In this document: in pieces, positions 10,786 to 21,734 of the stretch | How positions within the stretch are numbered: the stretch's first letter is position 1 | Layout of the letters: every line of letters starts with the position of its first letter | Assembly (NCBI GenBank): GCA_023053575.1 | Contig: JAKZAP010000012.1 | Coordinates: forward strand, 8,556,230-8,620,229 | Source: Branchinecta lynchi | Taxonomy: Eukaryota > Arthropoda > Branchiopoda > Anostraca > Branchinectidae | Direction of reading: 5' to 3' | Length of the DNA: 64,000 bases | Translations under genes and position numbers: made by a program | Notes under the pieces: generated by a model | The model's database searches: none | What the model was told of the DNA's origin: nothing | Seen by the model: the letters and a program-made list of their open reading frames with translations, nothing else

Positions 10786-10860
10786 ATAGACTTTAACTTG
10801 AAAATGACCGAATAGTAGATTACAGGCTGCTGAGAGTATTTTCTCACAACTTTCTTTGAA
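10786..10860 (-). CDS. Putative 75-bp internal exon
   Basis: On the minus strand a textbook acceptor (TTTGTTTCCTCTCAG) and a textbook donor (TAT|GTAAGTAC) bracket exactly 25 codons, FKESCEKILSAACNLLFGHF followed by QVKVY. Length and splice signals are convincing, but a second frame is also open, and the product matches no family I recognise. Two cysteines suggest an extracellular segment. Its phase (0 in, 0 out) does not join directly to 8108-8356, so another exon would be needed if both belong to one gene. Confidence 0.4.
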
Positions 10861-11251
10861 CTGAGAGGAAACAAACATAACAAAGGATTGTTCAAGCGAG
10901 CCAATTCTTGTTGACCAGAACCAGGGAATAGGATAGCAACCCTTATATCCCCTAACATGGCAACGCTGTAATTCACGCTTTTACACCGCAAAATACATTT
11001 CTGCTTATTTTCCTAGCAACTGATCAACGTTACGGAAACAGTGATGGAGCATACAAATATTACTTGGGATAGCCTGCTATTCATGGCCTCTTTTGACAGC
11101 GTAGCCAGAATGGATGCAGGGCCGGGATGTCGCAACGTTTTCTTAGTAACTTGAAAAGCTGTATTTCCCGGTTAAAGGTGGAGAGACGACTTGTCCAGCC
11201 CGATTTCTCGTCCGATCGAAAGGGCGAAGGTTCCCTCCAGATCCTCAGTCT

Positions 11252-11530
11252 CTTTGCCCCAGAGCAAAATAACTCTAGAAAGTAATGTTAAGACCTATCC
11301 TTCCCATACATCAAAAATGGGCCTCCGTCGCAGCGCCGACCAGCGAGCTTTGTTCGTGCGTGCAGTGGTGCACGTATAAAATTCTAGCAAGGCTAAAATG
11401 CGCTTCTAGTTGTGTTTCCCTAGGTATGTCCGTGTCCTCTAAGGGAGCTAATGTCGCTGCGATTTGTCTGTGTGTCACTTTTTCAAAGTTCACCCATTAC
11501 TCTCTAGAGGTATTTTGCTCTGCTTTGCCC
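11252..11530. mobile_element. hAT-type MITE family E, copy 1
   Basis: Element 11260-11522 (263 bp) has TIRs CAGAGCAAAATAACTCTAGA and, at the right, TCTAGAGGTATTTTGCTCTG. The perfect 8-bp TSD is CTTTGCCC (11252-11259, 11523-11530). The interior contains AAAAATGGGCCTCCGTCGC and CTGTGTGTCAC, shared with copies at 33738 and 36754. Confidence 0.85.
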
Positions 11531-11759
11531 AACGATTCTAGAACAGTGAGACAACTTTTAACTTTTACTTTACTTTTTTTTTATTTTAGGCGATCATTCT
11601 TTTCTGAGCGAACTAGCATTAAATGTAAAACTATCTTGTTTTTTAACCATAGGAACTATAGAATTATTTAGAACATGCCATGAGAAATTACGGTTAGTTC
11701 ACCTGACAGTTTCGTTCAACAGGGTTATTGACATTTTCTACACAAGGTCCGCAAAAATA

Positions 11760-14700
11760 AACAAGAGCTACGAGCTCATATGGCACTTGTTACGAGTAGG
11801 CACGGCTCGGTTATGTCACTGATATATCTAGTGTTTGCTAGGTGTCTTCCCACCAAGTTTCATCTCGATCCCTCCACTCATAGCGTTTTCCAATATTTCC
11901 GGTTCTCCCCTCCAGTTCCCCCCAAAAGTCACCGGATCCGGTCCGGATTTTAAGTGGGTCGTCTGAGACATGAGGTATTTCCAAATATCAAGTTTCATCG
12001 AGATCCGGTCACCCGTTCAAAAGTTATAAATACCTCAAAATTCCGGATTCCCCGTCCCTCCACTCCCCCGACAGTGCCCGAGTCGGCTCGGTCATGTCAA
12101 TGATATATCTAGTGTTTTTTAAGTGGGTCGTCTGAGGCATGAGGTCGTTCCAAATATCAAGTTTCATCGAGATCCGGTCACCCGTTCAAAAGTTATGAAT
12201 ACCTCAAGATTCCGGATTCCCCCTCCCTCCACTCCCCCGACAGTGCCCGAATCGGCTCGGTCATGTCAATTATGTATCTAGTGTTTGCTAGGTGTCTTCC
12301 CACCAAGTTTCATCTCGACCCCTCCACTCATAGCGCTTCCCAAGATTTCCGGTTGCCTCCTCCAGCTCCCCCCAAAAGTCACCGGACCCGGTCCGGATTT
12401 TAAGTGGGTCGTCTGAGGCATGAGGTCTTTCCAAATATCAAGTTCCATCGAGATCCGATCACCCGTTCAAAAGTTATAAATACCTCAAGATTCCAGATTC
12501 CCCCTCCCTCCACTCCCCCACAGTGCCCGAATCGGCTCGGTTATGTCAATGATGTATCTAGTGTTTGCTAGGTGTCTTCCCGCCAAGTTTCATCTCGATC
12601 CCTCCACTCATAGCGTTTCCCAAGATTTCCGGTTGCCCCCTGCAGCTCCCCCAAAAGTCACCGGATCCGGTCCAGATTTTAAGTGAGTCGTCTGAGGTAT
12701 GAGGTCTTTCCAAATATCAAGTTCCATCGAGATCCGATCACCCGTTCAAAAGTTATAAATACCTCAAGATTCCGGATTCCCCCTCCCTCCACTCCCCCCA
12801 CAGTACCCGAATCGGCTCGGTTATGTCAATGATGTATATAGTGTTTGCTAGGTCTCTTCCCACCAAGTTTCATCTCGATCCCTCCACTCATAGCGGTTCC
12901 CAAGATTTCCGGTTGCCCCCCTCCAGCTCCCCCCAAAAGTCACCGGATCCGGTCCGGATTTTAAGTGGGTCGTCTGAGGCATGAGGTCTTTCCAAATATC
13001 AAGTTCCATCGAGATCCGATCACCCGTTCAAAAGTTATAAATACCTCAAGATTCCGGATTCCCCCTCCCTCCACTCCCCCCACAGTGCCCGAATCGGCTC
13101 GGTTATGTCAATGATGTATCTAGTGTTTGCTAGGTGTCTTCCCACCAAGTTTCATCTCGATCCCTCCACTCATAGCGTTTCCCAACATTTCCGGTTGCCC
13201 CCTCCAGCTCCCCCCAAAAGTCACCGGATCCGCTCCGGATTTTAAGTGGGTCGTCTGAGGCATGAGGTCGTTCCAAATATCAAGTTTCATCGAGATCCGA
13301 TCACCCGTTCAAAAATTAAAAATACCTCAACATTCCGGATTCCCCCTCCCTCCACTCCCCCCACGGTGCTCGGATCGGGGAAGTGACTATTTCCAAAAGT
13401 CACCGGATCCGGTCCGGATTTTAAGTGAGTCGTCTGAGGTATGAGGTATTTCCAAATATCAAGTTTCATCGAGATCCGGTCACCCGTTCAAAAGTTATAA
13501 ATACCTCAAAATTCCGGATTCCCCGTCCCTCCACTCCCCCGACAGTGCCCGAATCGGCTCGGTCATGTCAATGATATATCTAGTGTTTTTTAAGTGGGTC
13601 GTCTGAGGCATGAGGTCGTTCCAAATATCAAGTTTCATCGAGATCCGGTCACCCGTTCAAAAGTTATGAATACCTCAAGATTCCGGATTCCCCCTCCCTC
13701 CACTCCCCCGACAGTGCCCGAATCGGCTCGGTCATGTCAATTATGTATCTAGTGTTTGCTAGGTGTCTTCCCACCAAGTTTCATCTCGACCCCTCCACTC
13801 AGAGCGCTTCCCAAGATTTCCGGTTGCCTCCTCCAGCTCCCCCCAAAAGTCACCGGACCCGGTCCGGATTTTAAGTGGGTCGTCTGAGGCATGAGGTCTT
13901 TCCAAATATCAAGTTCCATCGAGATCCGATCACCCGTTCAAAAGTTATAAATACCTCAAGATTCCAGATTCCCCCTCCCTCCACTCCCCCCACAGTGCCC
14001 GAATCGGCTCGGTTATGTCAATGATGTATCTAGTGTTTGCTAGGTGTCTTCCCGCCAAGTTTCATCTCGATCCCTCCACTCATAGCGTTTCCCAAGATTT
14101 CCGGTTGCCCCCTGCAGCTCCCCCAAAAGTCACCGGATCCGGTCCAGATTTTAAGTGAGTCGTCTGAGGTATGAGGTCTTTCCAAATATCAAGTTCCATC
14201 GAGATCCGATCACCCGTTCAAAAGTTATAAATACCTCAAGATTCCGGATTCCCCCTCCCTCCACTCCCCCCACAGTACCCGAATCGGCTCGGTTATGTCA
14301 ATGATGTATATAGTGTTTGCTAGGTCTCTTCCCACCAAGTTTCATCTCGATCCCTCCACTCATAGCGGTTCCCAAGATTTCCGGTTGCCCCCCTCCAGCT
14401 CCCCCCAAAAGTCACCGGATCCGGTCCGGATTTTAAGTGGGTCGTCTGAGGCATGAGGTCTTTCCAAATATCAAGTTCCATCGAGATCCGATCACCCGTT
14501 CAAAAGTTATAAATACCTCAAGATTCCGGATTCCCCCTCCCTCCACTCCCCCCACAGTGCCCGAATCGGCTCGGTTATGTCAATGATGTATCTAGTGTTT
14601 GCTAGGTGTCTTCCCACCAAGTTTCATCTCGATCCCTCCACTCATAGCGTTTCCCAACATTTCCGGTTGCCCCCTCCAGCTCCCCCCAAAAGTCACCGGA

Positions 14701-15029
14701 TCCGCTCCGGATTTTAAGTGGGTCGTCTGAGGCATGAGGTCGTTCCAAATATCAAGTTTCATCGAGATCCGATCACCCGTTCAAAAATTAAAAATACCTC
14801 AACATTCCGGATTCCCCCTCCCTCCACTCCCCCCACGGTGCTCGGATCGGGGAAGTGACTATTTCCAACTTAATCATTTGGGGTCCCTGATACGCCTGCC
14901 AAGTTTTATCGTCCTAGCTTATGTGGAAGTGCCCGAACTAGCAAAACCTGGACAGACCGACAGACCGACGGACGGACAGAAATTGCGATCGCTATATGGC
15001 ACTTGGCCGAAGGGCAAGTGCCATAAAAA
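11760..15029 (+). mobile_element. Family A element A2, expanded by tandem duplication
   Basis: Starts AACAAGAGCTACGAGCTC with ATATGGCACTTGTTACGAG. It ends GACGGACAGAAATTGCGATC, then the hairpin TGGCACTTG-GCCGAAGGG-CAAGTGCCA and TAAAAA. The body consists of about 280-bp units (CCACCAAGTTTCATCTCGAT ... CGGATCCGGTCCGGATTTTA ... TACCTCAAGATTCCGGATTC), with phase markers TAGCG at 12331, 12611, 12891 and 13173. The short ORFs repeated 1472 bp apart are repeat translations. No transposase is encoded. Confidence 0.85.
11923..14864 (+). repeat. Two tandem copies of a 1.47-kb block inside A2
   Basis: Sequence from about 11923 to 13393 recurs almost base for base from about 13394 to 14864, offset 1471-1472 bp. 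The junction is visible at 13391-13394, where GACTATTTCC runs directly into AAAAGTCACCGGATCCGG; at the end of copy 2 the same GACTATTTCC continues into the unique AACTTAATCATTTGG. Each block itself contains about five 280-bp units, so this is a higher-order repeat. Confidence 0.85.
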
Positions 15030-15464
15030 CAACGGCTGTATACCACTTGTCTATAGTTAGCTAGTATTCCTGTATTGTTGTAAGAATGTGCTATGTTTTT
15101 GTTAATTTTTCTTTTCTTTTACAATAAAAGTAAATTGATCTTCGTTATGGTCAATCCTGGATATTTGGCCACGGGATTACCTGGATATGTGAATTCCAGC
15201 TTAGGATGCGTGAACCAGCTTAAATAGGGATTTTGGGATGCGGCTGAACCATCATCGCAGTATTCCTTGAGATTTTCTTTGTCTATCATGTCTGGTTTCC
15301 TGACTGGTCTTGGGGCTGCTGGGCACCCACGTGTCAGAATGTCTTAAGGCCACGCCCCAGGAACTTTAGGTTCACTAAATCTCGCCTACCACTCGTTCAT
15401 CCTTACAACACTGAAAGTGGAAAATCACTTTCGTTATTGACCACCTTCAGAGGATTCTATGCCG
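15030..15464. other. Spacer with AATAAA-type tail; no gene recognised
   Basis: After A2 comes AT-rich sequence with TTTTACAATAAAAGTAAATT near 15118, resembling a polyadenylated insertion tail. About 300 bp of unassigned sequence follows before B5. A short ATG frame at 15289 lacks support. Confidence 0.3.
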
Positions 15465-16186
15465 AACAAGACCAAAGGCATCGATGGGATTCCAAAAATT
15501 CAATATTTTATCCAGACAATTGGGTCTTGTCTTCTATTCAAACAATGTTTACAACGGATATACGTCAGCTACGATTCTTCATCAGCGATATTTCGGCCCT
15601 TCTTGATTCTTCATCAGCGATATTTCGGCCCTTCTTGATTTGACTCCTTGATTCCGGGCGAACTACTTGTCAGGCGAAAAAATGGTTTTCACCATCGTGT
15701 TCAGTTTGTCCTCCTACCCTAAATCGAACATCTAATCAACTTCAAATAAAACTTTTACTTTTAACAGACTTTCCGGTTTTGGCCAAATTCCGGATACCTA
15801 CTTGTCCGGCGAGAAAATGGTTTTCAAATAAAACTTTTACTTTTAACAAACTTTCCAGTTTTTACCGGATTCTGAGTGAACTACTTGTCCGACGACAAAA
15901 TGGTTTTCCCCCTCATGTTCAGCGTGTCTTCTTACCCCATAATCGACTATCACATTATCTGCTTAAATCATTTGCTCCTTCACTTAAACCCCCTCCCCCA
16001 CTCCTAAAGGTAGGGCTACACAGCCCATCTACGAACTCGATCTCACTCTTGACCTAAATAATCCTCACACCAAGTTTCATCAAAATATCTCATTCCCTTC
16101 GAGAGTTATAGCGCGCACAGACGGACAGACGGACAAATTTGAGATGTCATAAGTATCCCGCCACTTATGGTTTTAGGATCCCAAAA
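15465..16186 (+). mobile_element. Family B element B5 with an inserted foldback-F fragment
   Basis: The 5' end reads AACAAGACCAAAGGCATCGA and the 3' end TTATGGTTTTAGGATCCCAA. The 5' hairpin is followed by a piece of the foldback-F family (about 15530-15640: ACGTCAGCTACGATTC, ATATTTCGGCCCTTCTTG), in which a 34-bp segment GATTCTTCATCAGCGATATT... is duplicated in tandem. The remaining units are diverged. Confidence 0.7.
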
Positions 16187-16702
16187 CATTAAAACTGGAG
16201 TAATTTGTTCTTCTCCTGTTAATTTTTGTCCAGATTTTGTCATTTTAGATTTTTCTGTTGCAGATGCTTCGCCCCTACACTGAAAAAGGAGTGTTATAAA
16301 CGGTTGTAACAGAGTGTTGGAATCTGTAAAATTGGTCACAGTAAAATTTGGTATTTTACCATAAATATGGGACCTCTCCCGGAAAACTAAATAGAAAAGA
16401 AAAATTCAGTAAGGTATCTATTTGTTTCGATAGTATTGATGGTATGTGTCTCGTTTCTGCCTAAAAAAAAATGCCATGTACTAAAGTTCAGAAGAAACGT
16501 TTTGTCAAATAAAAAAATATCAAACTTATTAAATGGTGGATAATAACAATGTTGCTTTATTACGCGATAATTGACCCAGAAAGCAATTCAAACCTTACTA
16601 ATATTTTCGCCCGACCAACCTTAGATTGCTTCTTAGCCTATGGAGGGTTTGTATGCCCCCCTCATTACCACACGGTTTTAGAAGAAGGTGTTTGCGAGAA
16701 GG

Positions 16703-16881
16703 AACAAGACCAAAGGTTTCGATGGGATCCCAAAAATCTAAAATTTGATCCAGACAATTGCGAACGAACTACCATACTTGTCCAGAAAAAAAAGGTCAGA
16801 AACGAATTCAGCGTATCACCTTATCCGTACAAAGAACATCTAATCAACTTCAAGTAAAAGTTCAACTTATAAAAAATATAA
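16703..16881 (+). mobile_element. Family B 5' fragment B6
   Basis: AACAAGACCAAAGGTTTCGA and GGGATCCCAAAAATCTAA are present, followed by less than one body unit ending near CAACTTATAAAAAATATAAA. The 3' half is missing. Confidence 0.65.
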
Positions 16882-16939
16882 AAAGCATGAACTAAGAGAG
16901 GTGTCCGGAATTGCCTCACACGTGTCCGAAGTCGCCCCG

Positions 16940-17440
16940 ATTTGGACACTTGAAGAGGTCATACTTTTGTGGGTCTCACCGAGAAACGAGTTGACGGAAG
17001 TCATTGAAAAAAAAACTCCGAAGAAAGATGAATAAATAAGCTCCCGATACATATTAAAACAAAGATTTATCTTAAGAAAAACATCTTTTAGGGGTAATAA
17101 ACCTCATATCGTCCGGTTTCGCCCCCCAGCTCTCCCCTACACAAATTAGTCCGGAAGATTGACGTCCAAGATGTCACTCGGTGACTGTAGGGTAGGACAC
17201 TTGAAGAGGTCATACCTTTTTGGGTCTCACCGAGAAACGAGTTGACGGAAGTCATTGAAAAAAATTCCCAAGAAAGATGAATAAATAAGCTTCCGATACA
17301 TATCAAAACAAAAATGTCTTTCGAAAAACGTCTTTTAGGGGTAGTAAACCTCAAATCGTCCGTTTTCGCCCCCCCCCCCTCTCCCCTGCATAAATTAGTC
17401 CAGAAGCTCGACGTCCAAGATCTCATTCGGTGACTGTAGA
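16940..17440 (+). repeat. Direct repeat, two units of about 251 bp
   Basis: The block GACACTTGAAGAGGTCATAC ... GTCTCACCGAGAAACGAGTT ... TTTTAGGGGTA.TAAACCTCA occurs at 16945 and again at 17196. A C-rich tract and GACGTCCAAGAT...GTGACTGTAG close each unit. No ends or TSDs were identified. Confidence 0.75.
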
Positions 17441-18279
17441 GAAAGTCGGCTTCTACATCACGTCATCCTGCTAATACTCTACATAATGTTTACGATCTTT
17501 TGGCCAAAATACAAATTCAGTCAAAACTTTCCGTGTTCATGTTGATTTTTCTTTGGGTTGTTTTTCCTTCACTTTTGTTTACTCTTCTGTCGCCATGTGC
17601 ATTTGGCCGGTATAACAAAATATATACATATATATTTATTTATTTATTTAAACTAGGATACGACGAACTAGGGTCAAACATGTGACAAAATAGTTAACAA
17701 ACACTGCATAAACATCAACTACAAATAAAATAAAACAAATTCAGAACATCAACCTGGAGAGAACCCACAATAAAGTAGGGTACCCCACGACAGCCAAATT
17801 GGCAAACTCAGCCGCATATGGGAATTGGGAACTCGCCATCACCAGAAGGAGAGGATTCTCAGCGCGCAAAATTCGTGTCTGAAGTGATAGGGCAGATGCC
17901 CGCCTCACTTCACCAAAAGATGGAAGACCTTCACCTAACATACCTGAAGCACTACAATTCCAAGAGAACCCATGCAACCACCTTAGATATACTGTCCTAA
18001 GGAGTAAACCTACTTATGCCTTCAGAGGTTATTTTCGACTACATTTCTGCCAGCCCTCACTCGTGTGTAAAATAAATTACTAAAGCATGTACGAATGTGC
18101 TCAAACCGGTCCAAAATAGAAGATTGGAAGTATTGGAATAAAGGAACTGCTTGGTTCAGTTTCTCGGCAACAGCACGTCCTAATCTAGACAAAATTTGGC
18201 TGAGGGATCCAAAGAATTTAGCAGGTTTGAAGCTGTGTTTCCCGGTAATTGATCTTTAAAGAGGAACTGAAACCCAACG
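17441..18279. other. AT-rich spacer with coding-like debris
   Basis: A TATATACATATATATTTATT simple repeat lies at 17620-17650. From 17740 to 18075 the base composition is coding-like on either strand (no stop for 60-78 codons), followed by CTCGTGTGTAAAATAAATTA, a retroelement-like tail. No domain was recognised and no splice sites were convincing. Confidence 0.3.
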
Positions 18280-18642
18280 CTATTCTATTATTCCGGACGC
18301 AACTGCACGTTTTTTATGCCAAATCCTAACACCAACCAACAGTAGAAAACAAAAGCAAATTACAGAAACCAATTTCAACCCTTCAAATAGCCACTTATTC
18401 CTCTTATGTAATAGCTGGCTCATTAGTTGTTCATTAGGTTTTTGTAGTAACCATTGACCCGAGCGGACACACCTTTTCTGCTTGAAAATGTGACAAATTA
18501 ACGGAAGGGTTAAGACAAACCAATAAATGTCATGAAAGACGTAAATACTTATAAACATTTTAGCTGTTTTTTGTTTGTTTTTTGTTCGCAAACTAGCAAA
18601 ATATTTTTTTTTCAGTTCGTTGGGTTGAGAACTACCAAGCAA
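18280..18642 (-). CDS. Unrecognised 120-codon open frame with one hydrophobic segment
   Basis: The minus-strand frame is open for 120 codons. An internal ATG would begin MFISIYVFHDIYWFVLTLPL, and a second hydrophobic stretch, LVSVICFCFLLLVGV, lies near the end, followed by basic residues (HKKRA) and a TAG. The product could be a small membrane protein, or an AT-rich chance frame. The sequence downstream of the stop (GGGTTTCAGTTCCTCTTT) looks like a repeat terminus. No homologue is recognised. Confidence 0.18.
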   Translation of the reverse strand: MLGSSQPNELKKKYFASLRTKNKQKTAKMFISIYVFHDIYWFVLTLPLICHIFKQKRCVRSGQWLLQKPNEQLMSQLLHKRNKWLFEGLKLVSVICFCFLLLVGVRIWHKKRAVASGIIE

Positions 18643-18865
18643 AAGCTACTAAGCTTGGTGCCCACAGGACGCGGAGTCGCATTCGCCCAGGCGAATTCGG
18701 CGTCACTAGTGGAAAAAAGCGCGGCACGCCATTTAAACTCCAGCTCGCGTTGTGTGTACCAAGCTTTATGAGCGTTCGAAGCACTCTACTAGTTTATATT
18801 TGTCCGTTCCTCAGTTCAGTTTCACGGCACATGCAGCCTTGGCCTCAAGCTCCATTCACCTATCG

Positions 18866-19505
18866 CTTTCCGTCGGTCTGTCGGTCCGATGAGCACGCGT
18901 TTAGGAGGCTGAAACTTGGCAGGCATATTCGGGACCTGACCAGGTTGAATTATAAATTGTCACTTCCCTGAGCCGATTATCCTGGGGAGAGCGGAGAGAG
19001 GGGGAATCTGGAAACTTGAGGCGTGCATTATTTTCAAACGGGTGATCAGACCTTCGTGAACAAGAGCAAGTGTCTCTGTTGCACCATTTCAACTCTGGAC
19101 CGGATCCGACAATTGAGGGGGAGGGGGTTGGAGGCGGGGTTCTGGTTCCCTCCTACAACTCCTCGAGTATCATCGGAGCCGGTCCGGGGTTAAAGTGGGG
19201 CGTCTGAGACACAAGGTCACCCTAAATATCAAGTTTCTTCAAGATACGATCACCCGTTCGCAAGTTAAAAATACCTCAATTTTTCGGATTCCTCCTCCCT
19301 CCACTCCCCCCCCCCCACATGTTCGGATCGGGAAGTTACTATTCCCTATTTAATCTGGTCGGGTCCCTGAGATGCCTGCCAAGTTTCATCATCCTAGCTT
19401 ATGTGGAAGTGCCCGAACTAGCAAAACCGGGACGGACAGACCGACTGACGGAAAGAAATTGCAATCGCTATATCGCACTTGGCCGAAGGCTAAGTGCCAT
19501 AAAAA
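18866..19505. mobile_element. Family A remnants in opposite orientations (A6)
   Basis: At 18868-19020 the family A 3' region is inverted (GTCGGTCTGTCGGTCCGA, TGAAACTTGGCAGGCATATT). From about 19090 a plus-strand A segment runs to the terminal ATCGCACTTGGCCGAAGGCT and AAGTGCCATAAAAA. The two pieces point toward each other, so this is two truncated copies or a rearranged one. Confidence 0.6.
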
Positions 19506-20009
19506 TGGGAGAAAGCTGAAGTTTTGCTCCACAAAGCAACACAAATGCACTAAATCAATCCGACCAACGATGAATCGATATGTGGTCCCAAAAAGCTGCC
19601 ATACCCCTCCGCATTCAAATCGTCTTTATACGAATCCGAAATCAAACTAATAGAACAGGAGTGGATCCAAAGTTTGGAGATCCAAACTTCCCGCCCCGTG
19701 GGACCTGGCAAACTTTTCGTAACATAGAAAAAGCAGGAAGTTCAAATTACCCATTCTCACTCCAGCAGGATTCAATTTGGGGACATGTTGGATATTTTCA
19801 GTCACATATATGGGTCTAATTCCCAGTTTCGCTAAAGGTATAAGTGCTCGAGGATACCTTAGGAAAGTACACATTTTCCACTTCGAAAACGAGGTTTAGC
19901 CGCCGGCTTATCGCATGTGGGAAAGGGAGATCAAGACAGAAGGAATAAGGTTGTGCCAAACCTTGTCAAAGTCGAGGCCGTGTGCTGAGCAAAGGTTTAG
20001 CCACCTGGA
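19506..20009. other. Unassigned sequence with a two-unit echo of the 33.1-kb minisatellite
   Basis: GGATCCAAAGTTTGGAGATCCAAACTTCCC near 19663-19692 resembles two units of the 17-bp GGAGATCCAAATTTCCC array at 33109-33335. Nothing else was assigned. Confidence 0.3.
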
Positions 20010-20066
20010 GGAAGTAGGTAAGTAAGTAATTTATTTTCATACGCCATTTTGGAAAGCGGAGTATAG
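20010..20066 (-). mobile_element. Retroelement 3' tail with ACTT repeats
   Basis: The minus strand reads CGCTTTCCAAAATGGCGTAT, GAAAATAAAT, then TACTTACTTACC. Nearly the same tail occurs on the plus strand at 62630-62672 (TTTTCAAAATGGTGGGTCAT, AAATAAATTACTTACTTA), and a shorter one, inverted, at 47632. This indicates a LINE or SINE family with an (ACTT)n tail. Confidence 0.5.
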
Positions 20067-20199
20067 AAATAAAAGAAAGAACGAAAACCAAAGACAGAAC
20101 ACACAAGAAAACACAATTTTTCATCGTTGCCCGGTAGGCATAAGTGGATGTATGTAAAGTGGGGTGTTTTTATTGTTTATGACCGTTTCTTGGAAGAAA

Positions 20200-20560
20200 A
20201 AGGTTGAAAACTAGGAATGGTAACGTATCACAAGATTCCAGATTTCCGCTCCCTTATCTCCCTGGATGGTCGGATGTGGGAACTGAAAATTTACAGTTCA
20301 ATCTGGCCAGGTCCCTAATGCGTGGAACAGGTTTCTTCGTCCGTCCTACCCCCTTCAGCTCCCCCATACTGACCGGATATGGTCCGGATTTGCGAACAGG
20401 ATATCTCGGATGAATGCTAATGCCATCTGGTACGTTCCATCCGAATCAGACCATTCGCTTCAAAGTTATGCGTGTCATAAGATTTCTGGACCCCCCTTAC
20501 AACTCTGGATCCGGATCAAAGGTGACCGGATACGGTCCGGACCTGGAACTGGGAAGAGAA
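20200..20560 (+). mobile_element. Degenerate family A fragment (A7)
   Basis: Diverged family A words (GGATGGTCGGATGTGGGAAC, CAATCTGGCCAGGTCCCTAA, ACCGGATATGGTCCGGATTT) occur in the right order, without termini. Confidence 0.45.
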
Positions 20561-21229
20561 GCCGAAGAAAACTTCTGAACTTGCACAGTTTTTTTTCTTC
20601 ATTAATTGTTTATATTTTCTTTGTTGGTCACTCAATCCTTTATACCGTTTACGTTGTATGCTTCAGAAATTATAATATAATATAACTACAATAATATGGC
20701 ATTCGCCTCTATAAGTTTCTTTACACACTAAACTGAATTTCAGCCAGGTGGTAGTCGCGACTCGCGACACCTGGTTTGAATTGGATGATATTTCCGGTAT
20801 TTACAACTTTCTGGGAGATTATTCCAATATTCTGCTATTCGGTTTCTGAAGCTCCATTTCCCAATGTTTTTTCGGAATTTCTTACGACTCTGTTTTAAGT
20901 TGAGACGGTTGTGATTGAAAGTGAGGGCATCGTCAGGCTTTATGTCATCATAATAAGTATGGCCAGGTTTAGAGATGATAAAATGATTTAGAATTGATAG
21001 TAGGTAGAATCCGTGGTAAACTCTTCAGCAGTCTGGCAAAAACCCATATTATTTCACTTTCGTTGTTCTGGATAACATTTAATACTAAAAAGAAAATTAT
21101 CATAAGATCAATACACTTGGAAACTTGGATCAGTACAAAGTTCACCACAAATGATCCTAAAGTTTCAACTGAAAAATCGGAGTTGAAATTTAAAGAGTTG
21201 TTAGATCCTTCTCATGGTTTGTATCCAGA
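20561..21229. other. AT-rich spacer; no gene recognised
   Basis: A small palindrome (CCAGGTGGTAGTCGCGA ... TCGCGACACCTGG) lies at 20744-20775. A 114-codon frame over 20994-21338 has no ATG-centred context or domain and runs into the GGACTCG repeat. Confidence 0.3.
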
Positions 21230-21345
21230 GCTGGTGGACTCGGACTCTGAACTCGTCTCGAGACACCTTTTTCATGGACTCGGACTCGCCTCAGACTCGT
21301 CTCGTCTCGAGATCCGGCCGAGTCACGAGTCCAAGTAAACGCCTC
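21230..21345 (+). repeat. Degenerate GGACTCG / CTCGTCTCG repeat, copy 1
   Basis: Repeated words TGGACTCGGACTC, ACTCGTCTCGAGA, GGACTCGGACTCG and GACTCGTCTCGTCTCGAGA give a strong local periodicity. The same vocabulary recurs at 26938-27095. Confidence 0.5.
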
Positions 21346-21734
21346 TGCCCGTAGCCTGGGGCCCAAGTATCAAAATGTGAAAAGTAGCTTTCCCGTCGGG
21401 GGCAGCTGATCCGACGATGGATTCTAGGTAAATCGACCACGCTGATTTCGAATCTGGGCGGGATATTGGGATCAGACATGTGCTAAAGATGTTACGCACC
21501 AACACTCAAATTCGGATGTCTTGGCGTTCCATTTCATTTTTCTAAAGCGGAACGAAAACTATTATCAGCTAACCAGCTACGGTGATTCCAACTCTGACTA
21601 ATAACTATCCTTCAGAAACAATGGAAAAGTTTATTTAGGTATGTTTATTTAAGGTGAAAGAGTACATTTATTAAAACCATATTTGCAAAAGTTGGTCCTG
21701 TCAACTTTCATATTTAATCACAAATGAGTTAGGC

